Both the position numbers and the translations under genes were made by a program. Of a stretch of DNA of 22,589 bases, positions 15,342 through 22,589 are shown in pieces. The stretch is from VFKE01 sp043758025 (GTDB lineage: Bacteria > Verrucomicrobiota > Verrucomicrobiia > Verrucomicrobiales > Verrucomicrobiaceae), in assembly GCA_043758025.1 (NCBI GenBank), contig JAYVOH010000282.1, forward strand, positions 1-22,589. The letters are read 5' to 3'. Each line of letters opens with the position of its first letter. Position 1 is the stretch's first letter. The notes beneath the pieces were generated by a model. The model did no database searches. It saw only the letters and a list, made by a program, of their open reading frames with translations, and had not been told where the DNA came from.

Positions 15342-17969
15342 TCACACCTCTACCAGCTTCTTTACGCGGTCGAGTGCGGCCTCGTAATTCTTCAGTTCGG
15401 TCTGGGTGAGGTCGGCCTGATGACGGGCGTCACTGCGCTTGCGTTCGGCATCGGCAATGTCGGTGCGGAGTTCCGTGATTTTGCGCTCCATGTCGGCGAT
15501 TTTCTCCCGACGTTTTTCTTCCTCCAGTTCGGCGAGTTCGAGTTTTCTCTGAACCGTGGCAAAACGTTCTCCTTCGCGGCGGACTTTATTGTCCAACTGA
15601 CGTTCCTGCTCGCGCATCATGCTGTCGCTGGCACTGCCGCCCTTGCCGCGCGATTCTTCCCGGGCGCGTTCCTGACGGAGGAATTCCAGTCTCACGGCCT
15701 CGCGCTGGACGCTTTCGCGGAGACGGTTGATGCGGCCCTTGAGCGCCATTTCCTGTCCGGTGCCGGAGATGAGCGCGCCGGTTCCTGTCTGGCCGACATT
15801 CGCGCGCTCTCCGGGAGCGGCCGACTCATCCGTGAATGATGGCGGCGCATGGAGAATGCTTTTGCCGGGTCCAGGCTTTTGGATGTTCGACTTATGCTCT
15901 TCAGAATTAACGAGCTGTGTCAGCACGGTTTCGTTGAGATTAATGGCACGGGTGGCAGCGGACGTTGCGGAGATCAGATTTTTAAGCCCCGATTTTTCCT
16001 GCTCAATTTCACGCCAAAGCACTCTGGCCTCGTTTGAATCCTCGGGCAGCGAGGCGAGTCTGGCGTAGCGCTTGTCCATGGCATCTTTCAAGTCGCGCAA
16101 GGGTGCCAGCATTATTTCCATATCGGCAAGTTCACGGCGTGTCTGCTCCGTGGTGAACTTCATCTCCTGAATCTGAACAGCATGCTCCCGTTCGGCATCC
16201 GACGCCAATTTCTGAATTTCCTCAAACCGGGTGCGACATTCTTTCTCGCGATTGCGAAGTTCTTCGAGCACAAGGCGCAAATCTTTTTCACGGGTGATCA
16301 GGCCCTCCAAACGGCCTTTGGCATCCGCTTCCTCATGGCAGAGATCATCAAGTATGATTTTTTGCTTACTGCGTTGTGCCTCGAGTTCTTGGATGATTTG
16401 ATCGAATTCACCGCGCCGTGTTTCCACTGACTTGAGTTCCGCCTTGCTGACCTCGAGTCTCCGCTCCGTTCCCGCAAGCTCTTCACACAGCCGCAACAGC
16501 TCGGCATGTTTTCGTTCCGTGACCTCAAGTTCATGCCGCACAGCCTCCAGCTTCTTGTTGGCTGTAGCGCAGTCGCTTTCATGCGCCACTTTTTGCGACT
16601 CAGCCAGCCGCGACAGCTCCTCCATTCGTTGATGCTCGATTGTGATTTCAGAGAGAGCTTTGCTATGCCCATCAGCTTCCTTCTTGAGACTGTCGATGCG
16701 GGTTTCTAGTTCCGTAGCAACATCTTCCGCCCTCTGGCGACTTTGATCCATCGCGACAATCTCTGCCGTGAGCGCGGCATGACGGGCTTCCGCGTTGACG
16801 CAGTCCTCTTTTACTTTTTCCAAGTGCTGTGTGGCCACACCCAACTCGGTGACGCGCTGTTCCAGGCTCAAGCGCTGGCGGTCCAATGTTGCGAGTTTTT
16901 TCTCCGCACTAATAACCTGGTCTTCGCGGGCCTCTGCCAGGATCTGAGCTTCACGGCAACGCGTCTCGAGCACTGCTGACTGCTGACGCAAAGTCGGAAG
17001 ACGTTCTTCAAAAGATGCGCACTCCTGGCGCAGGCTTTGCAGGTGTCCCAACGCCTCCTCCTTGTGCGCGTTCATTGACTCGAGATCACGCAAAGTGTTC
17101 TCCGCCGCAGCAGCGAGCCGCTTGACTTCAGCATCCTTGAAATCGTGCTGATCACTCAGGGCATGGATGGCCTCGATCCACCGACCATGTTTCGATTCGG
17201 CATCACGAAGTTCAAAAGTGACATGAGCGAGGTTTTTTTCATCAGCACGCAACTTGCTGAGCAGCTCCATCTGGCCCCTTAAGTCAGCCTCTGCGCTGCG
17301 TAGTTTGGCCTGGGATTCGACAACCCGCGCATTTAGGTCACCCAGGCATTTTTCCTGCTCGCGACAGGTTGATTCCGCCTTCGCAGCGGTGACCTTGATT
17401 TCTACGATCCTGTTCTGCTCCTGCTTTGCCACCGCCGTCAACTGGTCGAGCTTGTTCTGCTCCTGCAAGGCGGCGGACTTCAGTTCATCGATTCTGTTTT
17501 GCTCCAGCTTTCCTGCGGTTTGCAATGCGACCGCCTCCTCCTGTAGTTGTTTTTTTTCAACGAGGAGTTTCTCGTATTCAGCCTTTGCCCTGGCGATTTC
17601 AGTCTTCTCGCTGGTTGAATCAGCCTCTCTATTCTTGGAGGTGCTTTTTGCTTTGTTCGCTTCAATCTTCTCGGATGGCTCTTCTTCTACTTGAAAAACT
17701 CCCAGCAGCGGACCGAAGCCGATTTTATCGCCATTTCTGATGATCTGTCGTTGCACACGCTCACCATTCACCATGGTGCCTGACGCTGAATTCAGATCAA
17801 TGACTTCGTAGGATCCATCCTCCTTCTTTAGCACTTCAGCATGACGGGCTGAAACTTCCACGTCGTCCACGACTACATCATTACCGTTCTCGCTCCCTAG
17901 CGACACCACCTCCAGCAGAGGCACGATAATCTCCTGCCCGTCTTCAAGTGTGAATGTCAATGTGGCCAT
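15342..17969 (-). CDS. Large FHA-domain coiled-coil protein
   Basis: The product has 875 residues. Residues about 20-93 form a forkhead-associated domain: VSLGSENGNDVVVDD, then Ser40 and His43 in VSARHAEV, IDLNSASGTMVNGERV with Asn60 and Asn68, and GDKIGFG. FHA domains bind phosphothreonine peptides, so a Ser/Thr kinase partner is expected. From about 100 to the end the sequence is charged heptad-type coiled coil (Glu, Lys, Arg, Gln, Leu, Ala), with one less regular, Pro/Gly-containing break around 690-750. There is no signal peptide or membrane helix, so it is a long cytoplasmic rod. It stands alone, divergent from rlmI. Scaffold or cytoskeleton-like roles are plausible, but function is unknown. 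The ATG at 17969 begins right at the domain. Confidence 0.87.
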   Translation of the reverse strand: MATLTFTLEDGQEIIVPLLEVVSLGSENGNDVVVDDVEVSARHAEVLKKEDGSYEVIDLNSASGTMVNGERVQRQIIRNGDKIGFGPLLGVFQVEEEPSEKIEANKAKSTSKNREADSTSEKTEIARAKAEYEKLLVEKKQLQEEAVALQTAGKLEQNRIDELKSAALQEQNKLDQLTAVAKQEQNRIVEIKVTAAKAESTCREQEKCLGDLNARVVESQAKLRSAEADLRGQMELLSKLRADEKNLAHVTFELRDAESKHGRWIEAIHALSDQHDFKDAEVKRLAAAAENTLRDLESMNAHKEEALGHLQSLRQECASFEERLPTLRQQSAVLETRCREAQILAEAREDQVISAEKKLATLDRQRLSLEQRVTELGVATQHLEKVKEDCVNAEARHAALTAEIVAMDQSRQRAEDVATELETRIDSLKKEADGHSKALSEITIEHQRMEELSRLAESQKVAHESDCATANKKLEAVRHELEVTERKHAELLRLCEELAGTERRLEVSKAELKSVETRRGEFDQIIQELEAQRSKQKIILDDLCHEEADAKGRLEGLITREKDLRLVLEELRNREKECRTRFEEIQKLASDAEREHAVQIQEMKFTTEQTRRELADMEIMLAPLRDLKDAMDKRYARLASLPEDSNEARVLWREIEQEKSGLKNLISATSAATRAINLNETVLTQLVNSEEHKSNIQKPGPGKSILHAPPSFTDESAAPGERANVGQTGTGALISGTGQEMALKGRINRLRESVQREAVRLEFLRQERAREESRGKGGSASDSMMREQERQLDNKVRREGERFATVQRKLELAELEEEKRREKIADMERKITELRTDIADAERKRSDARHQADLTQTELKNYEAALDRVKKLVEV

Positions 17970-17994
17970 GATTTAATCGAGTGAACTATTCAAA

Positions 17995-18028
17995 TGCAAT
18001 TGCGCGCGGAATCAACTTGGCAATTGCA
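17995..18028. repeat. Paired GCAATTGC palindromes in the FHA/rlmI divergent region
   Basis: The palindrome GCAATTGC occurs at 17996-18003 and 18020-18027. With flanking bases the two form a perfect 9-base inverted repeat (TGCAATTGC, GCAATTGCA) with 16 bases between. It lies 26 bases upstream of the FHA start. The copies are 24 bases apart start to start, near but not exactly two helical turns. A dimeric regulator site is possible; no regulator can be named. Confidence 0.45.
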
Positions 18029-18163
18029 ACATTTTTGAGTTTTAGCTCGACGCCCCTCATAAAAAAATGGCACGCTCTCGTCCATGATGCACGCCAATAT
18101 ATTCAGCCAGACGATCTTCTCTTTATCATTCGACATGCCGCCTGTGCCGCGCAAGATGAAGTC

Positions 18164-19336
18164 ATGCCAGCTTATCTTGTCGTCAAACCACGTTGCCGAA
18201 TTTTTCACGGACATGACTGGGTCTATGGCAGTGACATCATTTCCACCCGCGGGAACCCACAGCCGGGCGATGTCGTCCTGCTCAAGGATTCCAAGGCTCG
18301 TCTCGTCGGCAGTGCCATATATAATAGCAGGTCCCAAATAGCCGCTCGCCGGTTCTCTTTTCGCAAACAGGATCTCGACATGGAATTCTTTGAGCGACGC
18401 ATCGAGCGCGCCGTGGCTCACCGCGCCACCTTGCCGATCGATCAGAAAGTCTGCCGTGTGGTCTGGAGCGAGTCCGATGGCGTGCCCGGTGTGATTATTG
18501 ACCGGTATGGCGACCACATTGTCCTGCAAACGCTGACTACGGCCATGGACATGCGCAAGGAACTGATCGCAGAGGCCATCCGCAAGGTTCTCAATCCGAA
18601 ATCCATCATCGAGCGCAATGATTCGCTCATGCGGAAAGCAGAAGGCCTCGAGCAGGTAAAATCCGTCCTCTACGGCACTGCGCCCGCCCCATTCATGGTC
18701 AAATCCGGCAAGACCATCTTGCGCGCCGACCTCATGGAAGGTCAGAAAACGGGCTTGTATCTCGACCAGCTCGACAATTACACGCAGGTCGGACGCTATG
18801 CCAAAGACAAACGTGTGCTGGATTGCTTTACCAATCAGGGCGGCTTCGCCCAGGCCTGTGCCGAAAATGGTGCAAAATCCGTCCTCGCCGTGGACAGCAG
18901 CGAACCGGCCCTGACCCTCGCGAAGATGAACGCGGACTACGCGCAGTTGAAGATCAATTTCATCAAGGAAAACGTCTTCGATTTCCTCAAGGACATGGAA
19001 AAACGCGAGGAAGTCTTTGATCTCATCATCCTCGACCCACCCAGCTTCACGAAGACAAAATCCTCAATCAACGACGCCCTCCGCGGCTACAAGGAAATCC
19101 ATTTGCGCGCCCTGAAAATGCTTAATCCCGGCGGCGTGCTCGTGAGCTTCAGTTGCTCCCATCACATCACTGGCGGCGATCTCCGGCAGGTCATCATGTC
19201 CGCAGGAGTGGACTCCCGCCGCGCCCTGCGCCGTCTGGCCACCTATACCCAGCGTAGCGATCACCCCATCATCTGCGGCATCCCGGAAACAGAATATCTT
19301 AGAGGCTATGCCGTGGAGGTCATGGGCGCTTGGTAA
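18164..19336 (+). CDS. rlmI: RlmI-like 23S rRNA m5C methyltransferase
   Basis: The 390-residue class I SAM methyltransferase has the RlmI layout (E. coli RlmI, m5C1962 of 23S rRNA, is 396 residues). The N-terminal PUA domain (about 1-75) has LVVKPRCRIFHGHDWVYGSDI and GDVVLLKDSKARLVGSAIYN. A central EEHEE-type linker domain includes SDGVPGVIIDRYGDHIVLQ. The Rossmann domain has motif I (DCFTNQGGFAQACAENGA), an acidic VDSS, motif IV (LDPPSFTKT) and the catalytic-Cys region VSFSCSHHI. The start is ATG 18164, where the PUA domain begins; an upstream GTG at 17981 would add 61 residues with no domain match. It is divergent from the FHA gene. The exact rRNA target is inferred from family. Confidence 0.92.
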   Translation: MPAYLVVKPRCRIFHGHDWVYGSDIISTRGNPQPGDVVLLKDSKARLVGSAIYNSRSQIAARRFSFRKQDLDMEFFERRIERAVAHRATLPIDQKVCRVVWSESDGVPGVIIDRYGDHIVLQTLTTAMDMRKELIAEAIRKVLNPKSIIERNDSLMRKAEGLEQVKSVLYGTAPAPFMVKSGKTILRADLMEGQKTGLYLDQLDNYTQVGRYAKDKRVLDCFTNQGGFAQACAENGAKSVLAVDSSEPALTLAKMNADYAQLKINFIKENVFDFLKDMEKREEVFDLIILDPPSFTKTKSSINDALRGYKEIHLRALKMLNPGGVLVSFSCSHHITGGDLRQVIMSAGVDSRRALRRLATYTQRSDHPIICGIPETEYLRGYAVEVMGAW

Positions 19337-19375
19337 GAGATACGCCGATTGAACTTTTTTTTCGAAATACATCCC

Positions 19376-19591
19376 ATGGACTACGGTGACTCGCTTCTCT
19401 GGGGCATCATTTTTGGCGCGATCGGTGCTGGGTATTTTGTCTATGGCAGGAATCAGGCGAACCTCATCATGCTGGTTCTTGGCATCCTGCTTTGCGTGTA
19501 TCCCTTTTTCGTCAGCAGTCCGATCTGGACGCTCTTTATCGGTCTCGCCCTGACGCTGGCCCCGCTCGTGCTCAATAAAAATCGCTCATGA
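19376..19591 (+). CDS. Small conserved membrane protein (three hydrophobic segments)
   Basis: The 71-residue product has three hydrophobic stretches: LLWGIIFGAIGAGYFVYG (about 6-24), ANLIMLVLGILLCVYPFFV (about 28-46) and IWTLFIGLALTLAPLVL (about 50-66). It ends in a basic NKNRS. Similar short proteins with a first helix of the form GxIFGxIGxGYFxYG are widespread and often carry the unsupported label 'amino acid transport protein'. The TTG at 19349 upstream adds nothing, so ATG 19376 is preferred. It starts 39 bases after rlmI in the same direction and could be transcribed with it. The function is unknown. Confidence 0.7.
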   Translation: MDYGDSLLWGIIFGAIGAGYFVYGRNQANLIMLVLGILLCVYPFFVSSPIWTLFIGLALTLAPLVLNKNRS

Positions 19592-19610
19592 CACCGGCAT
19601 GAAATTTACC

Positions 19611-19639
19611 AAGACATTTCCTGTAGGAACAGCTACTAT
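19611..19639 (+). promoter_or_regulatory. Possible leaderless promoter of the 64-residue basic protein gene
   Basis: AAGACA (19611-19616), a 17-base spacer and TACTAT (19634-19639) each match four of six consensus bases. The -10 ends six bases before the ATG at 19646, so the mRNA would begin at the start codon. No Shine-Dalgarno sequence is seen. Confidence 0.35.
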
Positions 19640-19645
19640 TTTGCC

Positions 19646-19840
19646 ATGAATGACGGAACTAAAGATGCAGAAGCTGGGAAACCACCTGAAAAAGCGCCCG
19701 TGATCAACCCGATCAAGCCACTATCGCTTAAGAACGTTTTTTCGGCCAACCCTCAGGTCCAAAAGAAGAGTTTTATGCAGTCCAAAGGCGCAAAAGGCGG
19801 TGGCGGAATCCGCCAGATGAGGTCGCAGCGCGGCAGATAA
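19646..19840 (+). CDS. Hypothetical small basic protein
   Basis: The product has 64 residues and I do not recognise a family. The N-terminal part is Pro/Lys-rich (GKPPEKAPVINPIKP). The C-terminal part is Gly/Lys/Arg-rich and strongly basic (KGAKGGGGIRQMRSQRGR). It is probably disordered and may contact nucleic acid; this is a guess from composition. Support for its reality: a plausible promoter at 19611-19639, the same strand as four neighbouring short genes, and no overlap with a better reading frame. Confidence 0.5.
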   Translation: MNDGTKDAEAGKPPEKAPVINPIKPLSLKNVFSANPQVQKKSFMQSKGAKGGGGIRQMRSQRGR

Positions 19841-19874
19841 TGCAAGATATCCCAGCAGACTCGCAAGACTGTGC

Positions 19875-19880
19875 TATACT
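19875..19880 (+). promoter_or_regulatory. -10 element before the 110-residue hypothetical gene
   Basis: TATACT (five of six consensus bases) lies eight bases before the ATG at 19889, which implies a leaderless or nearly leaderless mRNA. No good -35 is seen at 16-18 bases. Confidence 0.35.
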
Positions 19881-19888
19881 GAATTTCT

Positions 19889-20221
19889 ATGGCAGACATC
19901 AAACGATCCACCTTCATGCGCCGTTCCGTTGATCATGTTACTGACGAACTGGTGACAGCCCTGTCCGACGGAGAAGTCATCGAGTTCAAACCGCTCTTCC
20001 TGAAAGTCTATGAAGGATTGAAGCGCAAGAAGGCCGTCAGTGGTGGCGAGGAAATGCTGCGCCTGCGTTGCTACGAGAAGTTGCAAAAGCTTTCCAGCCG
20101 ATGCCTGGTCAAAAAGGTAGGCAAAAACTACCATGGGCTAAAAGGTCTCGATCAGGAATCCAGCGTGCATCAAATTGCCCGCGCGGAAGCCGCCATTGCC
20201 GCCCGCGCCGCCGCCCGCTGA
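19889..20221 (+). CDS. Hypothetical protein, helical and basic
   Basis: The product has 110 residues and I do not assign a family. It is predicted to be mostly helical, with an early hydrophobic/acidic helix (VTDELVTALSDGEVIEF), a middle KVYEGLKRKKAVSGGEEMLRLR, a basic LVKKVGKNYHGLKGL and an Ala/Arg-rich C-terminal helix (ARAEAAIAARAAAR). There is no signal peptide or membrane segment. The helix-turn-like middle and high basic content would suit nucleic-acid or ribosome contact, but no motif proves it. A TATACT box lies just upstream. It ends 8 bases before the next short gene, so the pair is probably one transcript. Confidence 0.65.
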   Translation: MADIKRSTFMRRSVDHVTDELVTALSDGEVIEFKPLFLKVYEGLKRKKAVSGGEEMLRLRCYEKLQKLSSRCLVKKVGKNYHGLKGLDQESSVHQIARAEAAIAARAAAR

Positions 20222-20229
20222 ACCGCAGC

Positions 20230-20391
20230 ATGGCCAAACCCAACTACCAATTCGAGAAGCGGAAGCGCGAGCTCGCGAAAAATGCTTCCAAGGAAGCAAA
20301 ACGCCTGCGGAAGCTGGAAAAGGGATCTTCATCAGAATCCCCTGAGATTATTGAGCAAGTCATCCCCGAGGCGCTCCCCGCAAAAGTTTGA
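20230..20391 (+). CDS. Small conserved basic protein (MAKPNYQFEKRKRELAK type)
   Basis: The 53-residue product is a highly charged helix rich in Lys, Arg and Glu (FEKRKRELAKNASKEAKRLRKLEK), followed by a short acidic tail ending LPAKV. Short proteins opening with M-A-(K/N)-P-N-Y-x-F-E-K-R are found in many unrelated bacteria and have no known function; I recall this as a recurring family. The ATG at 20230 is the clear start since the family begins exactly there. A longer in-frame reading from 20068 would run through the preceding gene and is not credible. It is likely co-transcribed with the upstream 110-residue gene. Confidence 0.72.
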   Translation: MAKPNYQFEKRKRELAKNASKEAKRLRKLEKGSSSESPEIIEQVIPEALPAKV

Positions 20392-20488
20392 GTGATAATC
20401 AGCCTTCCTTCGGATCATAAAAACGCCACATCCGGTCTCATTCGCGACATGATTGAACCATCCCCTCGGCTGCATCACGTATTGTAAT

Positions 20489-20689
20489 ATGGCACAGAAA
20501 GGACACACCGGACGCGAAGGCGAATCTGCCAAAGTTTTGGGCAAGATCGCCGCCGTCATCGGCCTGGTCTGGGCCTTGCTGGCCTATGCCTTCTCCGACG
20601 GCACTTACATCCTTGTCCTGCCTGTCGCCCTGATCCTCGCGGGAGGTATGACGTTTTTTGTCGGACGGAATTTTGCGAAGGGCCGTTAA
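20489..20689 (+). CDS. Hypothetical small membrane protein (two helices)
   Basis: The 66-residue product has a polar N-terminus (MAQKGHTGREGESAKVLG) and two hydrophobic helices (IAAVIGLVWALLAYAF and YILVLPVALILAGGMTFFVG) joined by a short SDGT turn. It ends in basic NFAKGR, so both ends probably face the cytoplasm. I do not recognise a family. The start is ATG 20489; the in-frame TTG at 20453 is less likely. It is the last of five short plus-strand genes between rlmI and the secretion ATPase. Confidence 0.6.
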   Translation: MAQKGHTGREGESAKVLGKIAAVIGLVWALLAYAFSDGTYILVLPVALILAGGMTFFVGRNFAKGR

Positions 20690-20876
20690 GTTTGCAGTGA
20701 ATTCCGGAGAGCATGTGCCTTGAGCACCAATATGCCAGCAATGCGGCTCGCAACTTTGCCCGCGATTTGCGGTTTGTCATTCCCGGCAGATGATGCGGCG
20801 CGCTTGATGCGAGTTCTGGACTTTTTCGGGTTCATCCGCAAGCATCAACCCTCGCCCTGCGTTTCTTCTTTCCCCG

Positions 20877-22565
20877 ATGTCCCTCACTGATCTCCTCATC
20901 CAAACCGCCGCTGATGCCGGCTGCGAAAATCCACAGGAATGCCGACAGACTCTGAACCAGGCGGCGGGACATCGGGGATCCATGATCGAGGCGCTGCTGG
21001 ACTCCAATCTTGTGGATGAAGACCGCTTTTTTCAAAAACTCGGCGACCGTCTGCATCTCAATTTCGTGCCTGATGAGCAGCTTGAAACCGCCGACTCCCT
21101 GCACAGCCGCTTCCCCGCGAAGCTGGCACTGCGCTATCGTATCTACCCCACTGCTCTCAACGGGCCGGAGATTACTTTGCTTACCTACGATCCCTTCAAT
21201 CTGGATGCAAAACAGGCCGTGGGTCATGAGGTGCGCAAGCGGATCACCTGGGGACTGGCCACGCGGCGGCGCATTCTCGAAGCCCTGCATCAAGGCTATG
21301 GCGTGGGCGCAGAGAATTTTGAGGAACTTCTGGAAGGTCGCGACACCGATGTGGCACACGATGATTTAAAACAGGAAGTCAACGTGCTCGATGAGGCTGA
21401 CGAGGAAGCCACGGTCATGAACTTCGTAAACCAGGTTTTCCGCGAAGCGCTCAAGGAACGGGCCACGGACATTCATGTGGAGCCGCTGGAACGCGATTTG
21501 CGCATCCGCTACCGCATCGACGGCAAGCTCCAGGAAGTGCCCGTGCCGCCGAACATGCGTCTGCTTCAAGCCTCGCTGATTTCGCGCCTAAAAATCATGG
21601 CGCATCTCGACATCGCGGAGCGCCGCCTGCCCCAGGACGGGCGCATCAATCTCGAACTCGATGGCAATCCCATCGACGTGCGCGTGGCCACGATCCCCTC
21701 TGTGAACGGCGAGAGCGTAAGTCTGCGCCTCCTCACCCGGCAGAAGTTCGACATCGACAAACTGGGACTCAATGGAGACACCGCTGTCGCCATCACGAAA
21801 CTTCTCGCCGCGCCCAACGGCATCATTCTGGTCACCGGCCCCACGGGCAGCGGCAAGAGCACCACGCTCTACACCTTCCTGCGACTGCTTAATACCAAGG
21901 AGCGTCGCATCGTCACCATCGAAGATCCGGTGGAAAACAAGCTCGACGGAGTGGTGCAGATTGCCGTGAAACCGGAGATCGGCCTGACCTTCGCCGCCGG
22001 ACTGCGCAGCATTTTGCGTGGCGATCCCAATGTGGTCATGGTCGGTGAAATGCGTGACTTGGAAACCGCGAAAATCGCCATCCGCGCCGCGCTCACCGGC
22101 CATCTCGTCTTCTCCACCCTGCATACTAACGACGCTGTCGGCGGCATCTCGCGCTTGCTCGACATGGGCATCGAGCCGTTCCTCATTTCATCATCGGTGC
22201 GGGCATTCCAGGCTCAAAGGCTGGTGCGCACGCTTTGCCCGCACTGCAAGCGACCACACACGCTGGAAGAGGGTTACCTCAAAGGCATTGGTTTCCCGAT
22301 GGAACACGCGCAAAAATTGAAACGCCCCGAAGGCTGCCGCCAATGCCGCGGCACCGGCTATCAAGGTCGCCTGGCCATCATGGAACTCTGCCAGATGACG
22401 ACCGGCCTTGCCGAGAAGATCAGCAACCGCGCGCCCATGTCCGAGATCAAAGCCCAAGCCCTGGCCGACGGCATGATCCCCATGCGACAATACGGTTTCA
22501 TGAAAGCGGCGGAAGGCGTGACGACCGTGGAGGAAGTCATGCTGGTCACGGCTGCGAGCGACTAG
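20877..22565 (+). CDS. GspE/PilB-family type II secretion or type IV pilus assembly ATPase
   Basis: The product has 562 residues. The N-terminal part (about 1-150) is a GspE_N/MshEN-like domain, followed by the ATPase core. Seen: ATDIHVEP, the linker region LRIRYRIDGKLQEV, Walker A GPTGSGKSTTLYT (about 321-333), the Asp box VTIEDPVE, a Walker B-like VVMVGEMRD (about 385-393), the His box FSTLHTNDA, and a zinc tetracysteine formed by CPHC (about 454) and CRQC (about 488) with GTGYQGR after it. Such hexameric ATPases power pilin or pseudopilin assembly at the inner membrane. PilT-type retraction ATPases are excluded by the N-terminal domain and the zinc site. GspE and PilB cannot be told apart here. 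The ATG at 20877 begins the protein; no ribosome-binding site is seen. Confidence 0.93.
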   Translation: MSLTDLLIQTAADAGCENPQECRQTLNQAAGHRGSMIEALLDSNLVDEDRFFQKLGDRLHLNFVPDEQLETADSLHSRFPAKLALRYRIYPTALNGPEITLLTYDPFNLDAKQAVGHEVRKRITWGLATRRRILEALHQGYGVGAENFEELLEGRDTDVAHDDLKQEVNVLDEADEEATVMNFVNQVFREALKERATDIHVEPLERDLRIRYRIDGKLQEVPVPPNMRLLQASLISRLKIMAHLDIAERRLPQDGRINLELDGNPIDVRVATIPSVNGESVSLRLLTRQKFDIDKLGLNGDTAVAITKLLAAPNGIILVTGPTGSGKSTTLYTFLRLLNTKERRIVTIEDPVENKLDGVVQIAVKPEIGLTFAAGLRSILRGDPNVVMVGEMRDLETAKIAIRAALTGHLVFSTLHTNDAVGGISRLLDMGIEPFLISSSVRAFQAQRLVRTLCPHCKRPHTLEEGYLKGIGFPMEHAQKLKRPEGCRQCRGTGYQGRLAIMELCQMTTGLAEKISNRAPMSEIKAQALADGMIPMRQYGFMKAAEGVTTVEEVMLVTAASD

Positions 22566-22570
22566 AAATA

Positions 22571-22589
22571 ATGGATGAAGATTCTGTCA
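22571..22589 (+). CDS. Possible start of a further gene (cut by window edge)
   Basis: An ATG five bases after the ATPase stop opens a frame (MDEDSV) that runs off the window. In type IV pilus and type II secretion clusters the next gene is often a second ATPase or the GspF/PilC membrane protein. Six codons are too few to identify it. Confidence 0.3.

Noticed and set aside
20068..20391. A 107-codon frame covering the 53-residue basic protein
   Set aside because: Its first part overlaps the 110-residue gene in another frame; only the portion from ATG 20230 matches a recurring small-protein family.
20690..20876. Search for an RNA or promoter before the GspE/PilB gene
   Set aside because: I saw no convincing -35/-10 pair, hairpin or conserved RNA shape in this 187-base gap.

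Overview
The window is a stretch of moderately GC-rich, gene-dense bacterial chromosome. Almost every start codon lacks a recognisable Shine-Dalgarno sequence. A PEP-CTERM-tagged metalloprotease, GYF_2-domain proteins, an FHA/coiled-coil protein and a YdjI-like SPFH protein beside a zinc-ribbon membrane protein occur together with a Gram-negative envelope set (TatA, DsbD, a possible LptA-like lipoprotein, GspE/PilB). Together these suggest a Verrucomicrobiota or related PVC-group bacterium. That placement is inference from gene content and no marker gene was compared. I see no transposase, integrase, phage gene, CRISPR array or rRNA.

Layout. 1-3.1 kb (minus strand): mreC (cut by the window edge), mreB and recF, covering cell shape and DNA repair. 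3.3-4.9 kb (plus): a tight three-gene unit of a small GYF_2-domain protein, an MECR/ETR-type 2-enoyl thioester reductase and TatA. It is closed by a strong hairpin whose right arm is also the start codon of the next gene, a secreted endonuclease/exonuclease/phosphatase-family protein (4.9-5.8 kb). 5.9-7.2 kb: a divergent pair, a lipoprotein-like gene (minus) and a two-GYF_2-domain protein (plus). Both have a -10-like hexamer placed as for leaderless mRNAs. 7.3-8.3 kb: a tRNA-Leu with the unusual anticodon AAG, then purU. 8.4-11.3 kb: dsbD and a PEP-CTERM metalloprotease.

11.4-15.2 kb (minus): araD, a zinc-ribbon/membrane protein, an SPFH protein ending in an excisionase-like helix-turn-helix, and an SMP-30/gluconolactonase-family enzyme. 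15.3-18.0 kb (minus): an 875-residue protein with an N-terminal FHA domain followed by almost continuous coiled coil. 18.2-19.3 kb (plus): an RlmI-type 23S rRNA methyltransferase. 19.4-20.7 kb: five very short genes, two encoding membrane proteins and three encoding small basic or helical proteins. 20.9-22.6 kb: a GspE/PilB assembly ATPase, then the possible start of another gene.

No stretch over 300 bases lacks a gene. The longest gaps are 1797-2008 (a possible mreB promoter), 3083-3287 (divergent, nothing convincing), 17970-18163 (paired GCAATTGC palindromes) and 20690-20876 (nothing seen).

No single locus is clearly a new defence or mobile system. The most unusual items are the SPFH/zinc-ribbon pair with its exchanged C-terminal domain, the start codon buried in a terminator, the leaderless-type promoters and tRNA-Leu(AAG).
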